Assembly: GCF_900215205.1 (NCBI RefSeq)
Contig: NZ_OBDY01000013.1
Location: 174,052 to 238,051, forward strand
Direction of reading: 5' to 3'
From: Paractinoplanes atraurantiacus
GTDB lineage: Bacteria > Actinomycetota > Actinomycetes > Mycobacteriales > Micromonosporaceae
DNA length: 64,000 bases
The notes under the pieces were generated by a model, which saw only the letters and a program-made list of their open reading frames with translations, ran no database searches and was not told the origin of the DNA. Positions 24,019-32,629 of the stretch are shown one piece after another. Both the position numbers and the translations under genes were made by a program. Within the stretch, counting starts at the first letter, position 1; each line of letters begins with the position of its first letter.

Positions 24019-25657
24019 GGACCTTCCCGGTGGCGTTGCGGGGCAGGGCTTTCAGGAAAACCACGTCCCTGGGTACGCAGAAACGGGCGCGATGCGAACG
24101 CACGTGCTCGCGGATCTGGTCCTCGTCCAGGGTGGCCCCGTCCCGCGGCACCACGTAGGCGGCCAGGCGCTGGCCGTATTTCTCATCCGGCACGCCGATC
24201 ACCGCCACCTCTCGCACCTGCGGCAGGTCGGCCAGGAGGTTCTCCACCTCGGACGGGAAGACGTTCTCCCCACCCGACACGATCATGTCGTCGGCCCGCC
24301 CGTCGATGAAGACGCGCCCGGCCTCGTCGAGGTGCCCGACGTCGCCGGTGGCCAGCAGACCGTCGTGGACGTCGCCGGAGGACGCGTTGGTGTAGCCCTC
24401 GAACAGCATCTCGTTGCCCACGAAGAGCCGCCCCGTCTCACCGGCCGGCACCGGCCCGCCCTCCTCGTCGAGCACCCGCACCACCGTCCCGTGCGGCGGC
24501 CGCCCCGCCGTCGACGGCGCCGCCCGCATGTCGGCCGGCGTGGCGATCGACGCCCAGGACGCCTCGGTCGACCCGTACAGGTTGTAGAGGATGTCCCCGT
24601 ACCGGTCCATGAACCGTGTGGCCAGCCCACCGGGCAAAGCCGACCCGCTGACCGCCACCACGCTGAGCGGCACGTCCCGTACCGGCTGCTCCATGATCTG
24701 CTGCACCATCACCGGCACACCGATGAGCGCCGAACACTTCTCGCGGGCGACCGTGTCCAGCGCGTCCCCCGGCTCGAACCGCCGCCGCAGCACGATGGTG
24801 GCCCGCAGCGCGATCGCGATCTGCAGGGCCGCGAACCCCCACGTGTGAAACAGCGGCGCCGCGATCAGCACCCGCACCCCGGCCCGCAACGGAATCCGGT
24901 CGATGATCGAACACAACGGCGAGAACCCACCCGGCGTGGGCCGCCGGGCACCCTTGGGCGTCCCGGTGGTGCCCGACGTCAACACGATCGTCCGCCCGGC
25001 CCGCACCGGCGGCCGAAGCACCCCAACGTCGCCGGATTCGGCGATCAGCCGCTCGAGCTCGCCTTCGCCCAGAAACGCTCCCGAACGCAGACCCCGCCCT
25101 CCCAGAGGGGGACCCCCGCCCAGAGAGCCATCAAACCCCAAAACCCCAAGATCGTGCCGACACCCTGTGGACAACCCCTCCGCCGCAATCGGCTCGCCTG
25201 TGGAGGAGTGAGCCGCCGGTTCGCGCACGGAGGGCAGGGCCGCAGCGAACTCGTCGTCGTAGATCAAGCCGCTCAACTGCTGGTTCTCGACAACGACGGC
25301 CAACTGCGCCGCCGACAGCCCCGTGTTCATCAGGACCGGGTCGGCGCCGATCTGGGTGACCGCTATCAGGCTCTCGACCATCGACGCCGAGTTGCGGCGC
25401 AGCAGGCCCACCCGGTCTCCCGGGCCGAACGGCAACGCCGCGGCCAGGCGGGACGAGCGGTTCAGCAAGTGGGCGTACGTCGTCGGGCCCTTCTCGTCGA
25501 TCACCGCGACCCGCCCCGGACTGCGCGCCGCCGCCTGGCGCAGCTCGCCGGCCAGGCCGAAGCCCCAGCGGCCCAGCGCCGCGAACTGCCGCACGATCCG
25601 TACGGGATGGCCGGGGTTCAGCAGGCCCCGCCGGGCCATGGTCCGCACGACGAACAT
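23993..25657 (-). CDS. Acyl-CoA synthetase (AMP-binding, class I adenylate-forming)
   Basis: 554 aa. The phosphate loop is IVLTSGTTGTPKGARRP (A3); others are LFHTWGFAALQIA, YNLYGSTEASW (A5), LLATGDVGHLDEAGRVFIDG (A7), MIVSGGENVFPSEVEN and the C-terminal lysine PRNATGKVLTRDL (A10). It activates a fatty or aromatic acid to acyl-CoA via acyl-AMP. It overlaps the upstream dehydrogenase stop by one base (TGATG). An odd ~43-residue, AT-richer insertion (about 25085-25215) interrupts the N-terminal domain before A3; all catalytic motifs are kept. Related proteins are annotated FadD-like, but the substrate is not predictable. Confidence 0.92.
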   Translation of the reverse strand: MFVVRTMARRGLLNPGHPVRIVRQFAALGRWGFGLAGELRQAAARSPGRVAVIDEKGPTTYAHLLNRSSRLAAALPFGPGDRVGLLRRNSASMVESLIAVTQIGADPVLMNTGLSAAQLAVVVENQQLSGLIYDDEFAAALPSVREPAAHSSTGEPIAAEGLSTGCRHDLGVLGFDGSLGGGPPLGGRGLRSGAFLGEGELERLIAESGDVGVLRPPVRAGRTIVLTSGTTGTPKGARRPTPGGFSPLCSIIDRIPLRAGVRVLIAAPLFHTWGFAALQIAIALRATIVLRRRFEPGDALDTVAREKCSALIGVPVMVQQIMEQPVRDVPLSVVAVSGSALPGGLATRFMDRYGDILYNLYGSTEASWASIATPADMRAAPSTAGRPPHGTVVRVLDEEGGPVPAGETGRLFVGNEMLFEGYTNASSGDVHDGLLATGDVGHLDEAGRVFIDGRADDMIVSGGENVFPSEVENLLADLPQVREVAVIGVPDEKYGQRLAAYVVPRDGATLDEDQIREHVRSHRARFCVPRDVVFLKALPRNATGKVLTRDLPRP

Positions 25658-26868
25658 CAGCGGATCTGCATGCCGGTGATCGCGCGGGAGATGACCAGGC
25701 GCTGGATCTCCGACGTGCCCTCGAAGATGGTGTAGATCTTCGCGTCGCGGTACATGCGCTCCACCGGGTGGTCGCGCAGATAGCCCGCCCCGCCCAATAT
25801 CTGCACCGCCTTTTCGGTGACCGCGACCGCGACTTCGCCCGCTTTCAGCTTCGACATGGAGCCTTCGCCGGCTTCGAACGGCTTGTCGTTGCGGCCCATC
25901 CACGCCGCCCGCCACACGAGCAGCCGGGCCGCGTCGATCTCGGTTTTCATGTCGGCCAGGGCGAACGCGATCGCCTGGTTCTCCACGATGGGCCGCCCGA
26001 ACTGGACCCTTTCCCGGGCGTAGGACAGAGCGTATTCGTACGCCGCCCGCGCGATCCCGATCGCCTGCGCGCCCACCGCCGGGCGGGACAGCTCGAACGT
26101 CCGCATGGCCGCCTGTTTCGACGCCCGCTGCCCGCCACGAGCCCGGGCGAGCCGCTCGTCGAGCGCTTCCTTACCGCCGAGCAGGCACGACCCGGGCACC
26201 CGCACGTCGTCGAGGAAGACGTCGGCCGTGTGTGACGCCCGCAGCCCGAGCTTTTTCAGTTTGCGGGACGCGGCCAGCCCGGGCGTGTCCGGTGGCACGA
26301 TGAAGGCCGCCTGCCCCCGCGACCCCAGCGCCGGGTCGACCGACGCGGTGACGACGTGGACGTTGGCGATGCCGCCATTCGTCGCGTACGCCTTCTGCCC
26401 GTTCAGAACCCACGTGTCGGAAGCCTCGTGATAAACGGCCCGCGTGCGCATGGCGCCCACATCGGAACCCGCCTCAGGCTCCGTTGTGCAGAAAGCGCCG
26501 ACCGCCGGCGCGGATGCGTCCCCGAAGCACTGCGGCACCCATTCGACGAGCTGTTCCGGGGTGCCCGACCCATAGATGGCCGCCACCGCCAGTGACGTGC
26601 CGGAAATGGCCATCCCGATGCCGCCGTCGCCCCAGAAGAGTTCCTCGTTGGCGATCGGCAGCGACAGCCCGGCCATGTCGGCCCACGTGTTGACCAGGAA
26701 CTCGAAGCCGTACAGCCCGATCTTCGCCGCCTCCTGCAGGACGGGCCAGGGCATCTCCTCGCGCTCATCCCATTCGGCCGCCGCGGGCCGAATGACGTTC
26801 GCGGCGAAACCGTGCACCCATTCGCGCAGGTCGTTTTGCTCTTCGTTCAGATCGAGCCAGAACTCCAT
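25657..26868 (-). CDS. Acyl-CoA dehydrogenase family protein
   Basis: 403 aa, typical length. It shows GAFCTTEPEAGSDVGAMRTR (FAD/acyl-CoA region), KLKKLGLRASHTADVFLDDV, RVQFGRPIVENQAIAFALAD, QILGGAGYLRDHPVERMYRD and AKIYTIFEGTSEIQRLVISR, where the Glu of FEGT is the catalytic-base position of the family. It oxidises acyl-CoA to enoyl-CoA with FAD. It is translationally linked to the acyl-CoA synthetase and follows the MaoC and FabG4-like genes on the same strand, so the block can activate, desaturate, hydrate and oxidise acyl chains. Confidence 0.94.
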   Translation of the reverse strand: MEFWLDLNEEQNDLREWVHGFAANVIRPAAAEWDEREEMPWPVLQEAAKIGLYGFEFLVNTWADMAGLSLPIANEELFWGDGGIGMAISGTSLAVAAIYGSGTPEQLVEWVPQCFGDASAPAVGAFCTTEPEAGSDVGAMRTRAVYHEASDTWVLNGQKAYATNGGIANVHVVTASVDPALGSRGQAAFIVPPDTPGLAASRKLKKLGLRASHTADVFLDDVRVPGSCLLGGKEALDERLARARGGQRASKQAAMRTFELSRPAVGAQAIGIARAAYEYALSYARERVQFGRPIVENQAIAFALADMKTEIDAARLLVWRAAWMGRNDKPFEAGEGSMSKLKAGEVAVAVTEKAVQILGGAGYLRDHPVERMYRDAKIYTIFEGTSEIQRLVISRAITGMQIR

Positions 26869-26901
26869 GCGAAACCTTCCCCAGGAGAGACGGGGCTGAC
26901 C

Positions 26902-27762
26902 CTACCCAGGAGTAACTTGGCCCGCAAGATGGGGACGCTTGCCGTAGAGTTCGAATTGCCGGGAAGGCGAAGCGTGGAACGACACCGTGGACGGCAGCAG
27001 GATCGGCTGTTTGAAGGACACTTCCACGGTGTACGCGGCGGGGAGCCGGCCCTCGAAGAACGCCAGGCACCGGGCCAGGCTCCACATGCCGTGCGCGATC
27101 GGCCGCGGGAACCCGAACAGCCGCGCCCCGATCCGCGACGTGTGAATGGGATTGCGATCGCCGCTCACGCCGGCATAGGAACTGCCCACCCCCGCCGGCA
27201 CCCGCCAAACCGCCGACGCGGGGGAAGGCGAAGGCGCGGAGGCGGGCGAAAGGGCGGCGGAAGGCGAAGAGGCGGGCGAGGGGCGGCCGGAGCGCGACGA
27301 ATCCCCGGCACGAGAAAGATAGGTCGAAACGGCCGACCACACGGGAACACCCGCGACGGAAGCGGAGACGACCACGTCCACCTGCTGCCCGCGGGAATGT
27401 GGGCGCAGGTCGGCCGCCCGTACGGTGAAATCAAGAATGTCATCGGCCGGAACGGGCCGGAAGACCGTGATCCGGTTGGCGATGTGGACCAGCCCGATCG
27501 CCGGGAACGGAAAGTCCGGCGCCGTCAGCAATCGCATCGCCAACGGAAACGCCAGCACATGCGGATAGGTCGCCGGCACCGTGTCGGAGAGCCGGAATCC
27601 GCACACCTGGTCGTACCGAGCCAGGTGATCGCGGTCGATGGCCACCCCGCGCCGAATCAGTTCCAGCGACGGCAGCGCAGTGCGCCGCCCGCGCGGAATC
27701 AGCCCCAAGGCCGCCCGCAGCGTATTACCGGCCGGATCGGACGTCAGCTCCTCGACCGCCAT
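26902..27762 (-). CDS. MaoC-family (R)-hydratase, HtdX-like
   Basis: 286 aa. There is an N-terminal hot-dog domain (ATYPHVLAFPLAMRLLTAPD) and a C-terminal hot-dog domain holding the hydratase-2 motif VSGDRNPIHTSRIGARLFGF, with Asp and His as the catalytic pair, and PIAHGMWSLARCLAFFEG. The family hydrates trans-2-enoyl-CoA or dehydrates (R)-3-hydroxyacyl thioesters. An unusual ~35-residue Ser/Ala/Pro linker (27200-27300) joins the halves, encoded by purine-rich micro-repeats. It follows the FabG4-like gene by 4 bp, matching the gene order of the mycobacterial htdX-fabG4 pair. Confidence 0.9.
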   Translation of the reverse strand: MAVEELTSDPAGNTLRAALGLIPRGRRTALPSLELIRRGVAIDRDHLARYDQVCGFRLSDTVPATYPHVLAFPLAMRLLTAPDFPFPAIGLVHIANRITVFRPVPADDILDFTVRAADLRPHSRGQQVDVVVSASVAGVPVWSAVSTYLSRAGDSSRSGRPSPASSPSAALSPASAPSPSPASAVWRVPAGVGSSYAGVSGDRNPIHTSRIGARLFGFPRPIAHGMWSLARCLAFFEGRLPAAYTVEVSFKQPILLPSTVSFHASPSRQFELYGKRPHLAGQVTPG

Positions 27763-27766
27763 CGCG

Positions 27767-29089
27767 TCACGCCCCCAGCAGACTCTGCCCGCAGACCCGC
27801 ACCACGTTGCCGGTGACCGTCCCGGAGCCGGGCGAGGCGAACCACGCGATCGTCTCGGCCACGTCGACCGGCAGCCCGCCCTGCGACACGCTGTTCATCC
27901 GGCGCCCGGCCTCGCGCAGCATCAGCGGCATCTTCGCGGTCATCGCCGTCTCGATGAAGCCCGGCGCCACCGCGTTGATCGTGATCCCCTTCTCCAGCAG
28001 CGCCGGCGCCGTCGACTGGACCAGCCCGATCACGCCCGCCTTGCTGGTCGCGTAGTTCGTCTGCCCGCGGTTGCCCGCGATGCCGGCGATCGAGGACACC
28101 CCGACGATCTTTCCGCCGGTACGGATGAGGCCGCGCTCCAGGAGCACTTCGTTGATCCGCTCCGGCGCGGTCAGGTTGACCGCCAGCACGCTCCCCCACC
28201 CGCCGGCGTCCATCTTGGCGATCGTGCGGTCGCGGGTGATGCCGGCGTTGTGCACGACGATGTCGAGCGGGCCGCTCAGATAGGCCGCCAGCCGCTCCCC
28301 CGAGTCGGCCGCGGTCAGATCCAACTGCAGGGCCCTTCCGCGTACGTCGTTGGCCACCCCCGCCAGCGCGTCACCCGCCGCCGGCACGTCCAGGGCGATC
28401 ACGTCCGCGCCGTCGCGCGCCAGCACCCGGGCGATCGCCGCCCCGATGCCCCGCGCCGCGCCGGTGACCAGGGCCGTCTTGCCGGCGAGGGGCCTTTCCC
28501 AGTCGGCCGGGGCCGGCGGCGTTCCGGCGCCGATCCGGATCACTTGACCCGAGACGTACGCGGACCGGCCGCTCAGCAGGAAGCGGGTCGTCGACTCGAG
28601 CGCGGTCTCACCGCCGGGCGCCACGTACACGAGCTGGCTGGTGATGCCCCGCCCGAACTCCTTGCCGATGCTGCGGGTCAGGCCTTCGAGGGCGCGCTGC
28701 GCGGTCGCCTCGCGCGGGGAAGCGGCCTCCGACGGCGGGGTGCCGAACACGATGACCCGGCCCGAGCGGGCCAGCGAGCGCGCGTTCGGGTGGAAGAAGT
28801 CGTAGAGCTCGCTCAGGGACGCCGTGCTGGTGATCCCGGTGGCGTCGAACACCAGCGCCCCATGGGGACCGGCCGGGGTGTCGAGCACCTCTGTCCCCGT
28901 ACCGGAAAGAACCTTGCGAATCTCCTCGCCGAGCCGTCCGCCCGGAGCGCCGCCGAGCAGCACCGGGCCCGCCGCCGGCGGATCGCCGGCCTGGTATCGG
29001 CGCAGCCGCGGCGGATCGGGCAGCCCGAGCCGCTTGACGAGGTTCCGGCCCGCGCCGGAGTTCGCGAAACTCGCGTACCTGTCACCCAT
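27767..29089 (-). CDS. 3-oxoacyl-ACP/CoA reductase, two-domain FabG4-like
   Basis: 440 aa, much longer than ordinary FabG (~250). Residues ~1-200 are a degenerate flavodoxin-like Rossmann domain beginning MGDRYASFANSGAGRNLVKR. The C-terminal SDR is active-looking: TGAARGIGAAIARVLARDGA, VVHNAG, GVSSIAGIAG and YATSKAG with Ser-Tyr-Lys, then INAVAPGFIETAM. It closely resembles M. tuberculosis FabG4 (HMwFabG). It reduces 3-oxoacyl thioesters with NAD(P)H. It is divergent from a FadA2-like thiolase and co-directional with a MaoC gene, the same context as in mycobacteria. Confidence 0.93.
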   Translation of the reverse strand: MGDRYASFANSGAGRNLVKRLGLPDPPRLRRYQAGDPPAAGPVLLGGAPGGRLGEEIRKVLSGTGTEVLDTPAGPHGALVFDATGITSTASLSELYDFFHPNARSLARSGRVIVFGTPPSEAASPREATAQRALEGLTRSIGKEFGRGITSQLVYVAPGGETALESTTRFLLSGRSAYVSGQVIRIGAGTPPAPADWERPLAGKTALVTGAARGIGAAIARVLARDGADVIALDVPAAGDALAGVANDVRGRALQLDLTAADSGERLAAYLSGPLDIVVHNAGITRDRTIAKMDAGGWGSVLAVNLTAPERINEVLLERGLIRTGGKIVGVSSIAGIAGNRGQTNYATSKAGVIGLVQSTAPALLEKGITINAVAPGFIETAMTAKMPLMLREAGRRMNSVSQGGLPVDVAETIAWFASPGSGTVTGNVVRVCGQSLLGA

Positions 29090-29124
29090 GGGCCGCAGCC
29101 TACTCGGGCCCGAGGTTGGTAGCC

Positions 29125-29136
29125 TACTGATCGGTA
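29125..29136. promoter_or_regulatory. Candidate operator TACTGATCGGTA upstream of thiolase
   Basis: TACTGATCGGTA is a 12-bp palindrome with one G:T-type mismatch centred on GATC. It is flanked by two GGTAGCYA copies (from about 29117 and 29133) in the 73-bp spacer between the divergent FabG4-like and thiolase genes. The position suits a TetR-type fatty-acid regulator; none is encoded nearby. Confidence 0.4.
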
Positions 29137-29162
29137 GCTATGCGACTTCCAAGGAGGCAACC

Positions 29163-30434
29163 GTGCCACGCAAGGTCGCGGTGCTGGGCGGCAACCGGAT
29201 CCCGTTCGCCCGTTCGAACGGCAAGTACGCCCGGGCGTCGAACCAGGACATGCTCACCGCCGCCCTCGACGGCCTGGTGGCCCGCTACGGGCTGGCCGGC
29301 GAGCGGCTGGGCGAGGTGGTCGCCGGCGCGGTGCTCAAGCACTCCCGCGACTTCAACCTGACCCGCGAGGTGGTCCTGGGCTCGCGCCTCGACCCCACGA
29401 CGCCGGCTTATGACGTGCAGCAGGCCTGCGGCACCGGCCTCGAGACGGCCATCCTGGTCGGCAACAAGATCGCGCTCGGCCAGATCGACGCGGGCGTGGC
29501 CGGCGGCGTCGACACCACCTCGGACGCCCCGCTGCAGCTCAACGACGACCTGCGCCGCACGCTGCTCGAGCTCAACCGGGCCCGTTCGCTCGGCGACCGC
29601 CTGAAGGTGCTGGCCAAGCTGAATCCACTGCTGGCCTTCAAGCCGGACGTGCCCCGCAACGCCGAGCCCCGCACGGGCCTGTCCATGGGCGAGCACGCGG
29701 CCGTCACCGCCGTGCGCTGGCATGTGGACCGTCAGGCCCAGGACGAGCTGGCCCTCGCTTCCCACCAGCGCCTGGCCGCGGCGTACGACACGGGCTTCTT
29801 CGACGACCTGGTGACCCCGTATCTGGGCCTGACCCGAGACCAGAACCTGCGCGCCGACACCAGCCTGGAGAAACTCGGGAAGCTGAAGCCGGTCTTCGGC
29901 GGCGAGAACGGCACCATGACCGCCGGCAACTCGTCCCCGCTGACCGACGGCGCGTCCACGGTCCTGCTCGGCTCCGAGGAGTGGGCCGCCGCCCACAACC
30001 TGCCGGTCCAGGCCTACCTGGTCGACTCCGAGACGGCCGCCGTCGACTACGTGCACGGCGACGAGGGCCTGCTGATGGCCCCCGCCTACGCGGTCCCCCG
30101 CCTGCTGGCCCGCAACGGCCTGACCTTGCAGGACTTCGACTACTACGAGATCCACGAGGCCTTCGCCTCCCAGGTTCTGGCCACCTTGGCCGCCTGGGAG
30201 TCACCGGAGTTCGCCAAGGAGCGCCTCGGCCTGGACGCCCCGCTGGGCTCCATCGACCGCGCCAAGCTCAACGTCAACGGCTCCTCGCTGGCCGCCGGCC
30301 ACCCCTTCGCCGCCACCGGCGGCCGCATCGTGGCCACCTTGGCCAAGCTCCTGGCCCAGAAGGGCTCCGGCCGGGGCCTGATCTCCATCTGCGCCGCCGG
30401 CGGCCAGGGCGTGGTGGCCATCCTGGAGAGGTAA
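29163..30434 (+). CDS. Acetyl-CoA C-acetyltransferase (thiolase), FadA2-like
   Basis: 423 aa from GTG at 29163 with a perfect AAGGAGG six bases upstream. Thiolase residues are in place: the nucleophile Cys in DVQQACGTGLETA, His in YYEIHEAFASQVLATL, the NVNGSSLAAGHPFAATGGR segment, and the second Cys in LISICAAGGQG. It condenses or cleaves acyl-CoA/acetyl-CoA. Its divergent position relative to the FabG4-like reductase reproduces the fadA2-fabG4 arrangement of M. tuberculosis, supporting a role in acyl-chain degradation or remodelling rather than acetoacetyl-CoA formation alone. Confidence 0.94.
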   Translation: MPRKVAVLGGNRIPFARSNGKYARASNQDMLTAALDGLVARYGLAGERLGEVVAGAVLKHSRDFNLTREVVLGSRLDPTTPAYDVQQACGTGLETAILVGNKIALGQIDAGVAGGVDTTSDAPLQLNDDLRRTLLELNRARSLGDRLKVLAKLNPLLAFKPDVPRNAEPRTGLSMGEHAAVTAVRWHVDRQAQDELALASHQRLAAAYDTGFFDDLVTPYLGLTRDQNLRADTSLEKLGKLKPVFGGENGTMTAGNSSPLTDGASTVLLGSEEWAAAHNLPVQAYLVDSETAAVDYVHGDEGLLMAPAYAVPRLLARNGLTLQDFDYYEIHEAFASQVLATLAAWESPEFAKERLGLDAPLGSIDRAKLNVNGSSLAAGHPFAATGGRIVATLAKLLAQKGSGRGLISICAAGGQGVVAILER

Positions 30435-30514
30435 AGTCCGGCTCCTCTATGGACTCGCGCGCATCCGGCTGATATCTGGGTAGGTGCCCGGTCCGGACGC
30501 CGCTCGGGGGGATC

Positions 30515-32629
30515 ATGACGCGCGCCAGGGGCTTCAGCGACGAACCGCCGGAGCCGGAGTCCTTCTGGTCCGGCGTCGCCGAGCACGTCGCGCGCGTCTG
30601 GGACCGCTTGCCGGGCGCCGTCGGCCCGGACTGGCCGGTCGTGCGGGAGGAACTGATCGGCCTGCTCGGCGAGATGGCGCGCACCGGCGACTCCGTTTCG
30701 CGCGACGAGCTGGCCTTGCGGATCGCCGACCTGATCGGGCCGTACACGGAGGCCATGTACACCCGCTACAACTCCCCGTCCGTCCGTGGCATCCCGCACG
30801 GCGACGAGGGAATATGGGAGGACGAGACCGGCCCGGCCCGGCGGTACGTCAACACGAGGCTGTGCCGGCACGGCACCGAGACCGACATCGCCCGCGACGC
30901 CGCGCTCCTGCCCGCGACCGGCTACGACGTGCTCGTCAACATCGGCCGGCGCGACGACCGCAGCCTGCTCCCGGCGGACGAGGCCGGCTTCCCCCGCGAC
31001 CGGCTCCCGCCCGGCGGTCTCTGGCTGATGCTGGTCGTCCACACGCCGGCCGGGTTCGAGCAGCGCTGGCTCTACCTGCCGGAGGACGGCGACAGTTACG
31101 TCTGCCCGTGCTCCCCGCGAACGGCGTCCCATGTCTGCACGGCCGAGCAGCGCCGGCCCTTCGCGGTGGTCACCGTGACCACGCCCGCCGAGCCGGCCCG
31201 CCTGACCGTCCGGCTCGCGGTCTACCACGGCGCGGCGGTGGTCCACGTGCACGAGGTGGGCTTGCCGATGACCTCGCCGGCGCGCCTCTCGGCGACGGTC
31301 GTCTACTCGCTGACCCGTTCGTTCACCGACCTCGGCCCTTTCCGCGACCGCAAGCTCAGCGTCTTCACCTCGCCGTCGGCCGCCGGCACCGACGGGCGCG
31401 TCTACGTCAACGGGGTCAGTGCCGAGCCGATGGCGTTCTCCTACAGCGACCAGCAGGCCGAGAACGCTTGCAAGACCGCGCGGACGCAGTTGTTCCAGAC
31501 GCATCTGGTGAAGGTGGCAGACCGGTGGACGAGCACCTATGACGACCAGCAGGCCAAGAAGCAGGCCGAGTTCGAGGCTGATCTGCTCGCGCTGGCCCGC
31601 GTCGGCCGCGCCCTGCACGCGAGCGTCTTCGGTCGCGGCGACGGGCCGCAGATCAGGCAGATGCTGCTGCACGAGGCGGGTGCCGGCCCGGCCGTCGTGC
31701 AGTGCGGGCGCCTGGCCAACGAGAAGCTGACCATCCCCTGGCAGATCGTCTACGACCTGCCGATGCAGTCCGCCGACGAAACGCCGTACGTCTGCCCGAG
31801 CGTGCGGGAGCTCGGCGGCCCGAAGCCGGGCGTCTGCCCCTACGAGGACGACCACAAGCCCGTGGGGCGCTCGGTGCTGTGCCCGTACGGCTTCTGGGGC
31901 CTGGCCCACATCCTCGAGGTGCCACCGAACCTGGGTGAGGAACGCGCCCTCAGGCACGTCGTGTCCGAGCAGGCGAACCTGCCCGTCGCGACGGTGCTCG
32001 GCTGGAACCCGCAGCCGAGCCCGGCGGAGGAGAGGAGCAAGGTCGAGGCGCTACGGCACGTGCAGGTGCTCCGCGAGGGCGCCCTGGGCGTCGTGTCGCC
32101 GGTGATCGACAAACGCCGCACCTTCGGCGAGCGGCTGGCGTTCGCCGACATGGACGTGGTGTACGTCTACGCGCATTGCGAGCGGCAGAGGGACGAGGGG
32201 GCCACCGCGTCGACGGCGAAAATCGTCTTCGGCACCGGGGAGACCTTCACCGCGGTCGATGTCCGCGGCTGGAACGAATACTACGACTGGCCTGCCCGGC
32301 ACTGGGAGGACCGCGAGCCGCTGGTCGTGCTGAACGCCTGCCACACGGGCGAGATCCTGGCCGCCACGCTCACCGGCTTCGTCGACGCCTTCGCGCAGAC
32401 CGCGGGCGCGGCCGGCGTGGTCGCCACCGAGGTGACGCTCGAGCAGTGCCTGGCCGGGCTGGCGATGGAGCTCTTCCTGGCCGAGCTGGCCCGCAACGTG
32501 CCCGTCGGCGAGGCCATGCGGCGCATGCGCTGGAGCCTGCTGGCCCGCGGCAACGTCATGGGGCTGGCCTACACCCCGTACTGCGCCGCCGATCTGACCC
32601 TGCGCCTCGGAGGTACGAATGGGAACTAG
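30515..32629 (+). CDS. CHAT/caspase-like putative protease
   Basis: 704 aa from ATG at 30515 with ggggg upstream. Residues ~15-90 form a helical N-terminal domain (FWSGVAEHVARVWDRLPGAV). A cysteine-rich middle follows, with several CPY/CPx pairs (YVCPCS, YVCPSV, VCPYED, VLCPYG). The C-terminal ~250 residues look like a CHAT domain: VDVVYVYAHCE gives His554 and LVVLNACHTGEIL gives Cys609, the catalytic dyad, with GAAGVVATEV after it. CHAT proteins are caspase-related peptidases often found in bacterial conflict systems. The stop overlaps the next gene, a small membrane protein, by 11 bp. The substrate and trigger are unknown; the middle part is not recognised. Confidence 0.72.
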   Translation: MTRARGFSDEPPEPESFWSGVAEHVARVWDRLPGAVGPDWPVVREELIGLLGEMARTGDSVSRDELALRIADLIGPYTEAMYTRYNSPSVRGIPHGDEGIWEDETGPARRYVNTRLCRHGTETDIARDAALLPATGYDVLVNIGRRDDRSLLPADEAGFPRDRLPPGGLWLMLVVHTPAGFEQRWLYLPEDGDSYVCPCSPRTASHVCTAEQRRPFAVVTVTTPAEPARLTVRLAVYHGAAVVHVHEVGLPMTSPARLSATVVYSLTRSFTDLGPFRDRKLSVFTSPSAAGTDGRVYVNGVSAEPMAFSYSDQQAENACKTARTQLFQTHLVKVADRWTSTYDDQQAKKQAEFEADLLALARVGRALHASVFGRGDGPQIRQMLLHEAGAGPAVVQCGRLANEKLTIPWQIVYDLPMQSADETPYVCPSVRELGGPKPGVCPYEDDHKPVGRSVLCPYGFWGLAHILEVPPNLGEERALRHVVSEQANLPVATVLGWNPQPSPAEERSKVEALRHVQVLREGALGVVSPVIDKRRTFGERLAFADMDVVYVYAHCERQRDEGATASTAKIVFGTGETFTAVDVRGWNEYYDWPARHWEDREPLVVLNACHTGEILAATLTGFVDAFAQTAGAAGVVATEVTLEQCLAGLAMELFLAELARNVPVGEAMRRMRWSLLARGNVMGLAYTPYCAADLTLRLGGTNGN

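Noticed and set aside
25166..25174. DnaA box as evidence of an origin of replication
   Set aside because: It is a single 9-mer inside a coding region, with no cluster, AT-rich unwinding element or dnaA/dnaN neighbours.
30143..31957. Long minus-strand frame across the thiolase end and CHAT gene
   Set aside because: No family motifs, skewed composition, and it crosses two genes that have recognisable residues on the plus strand.
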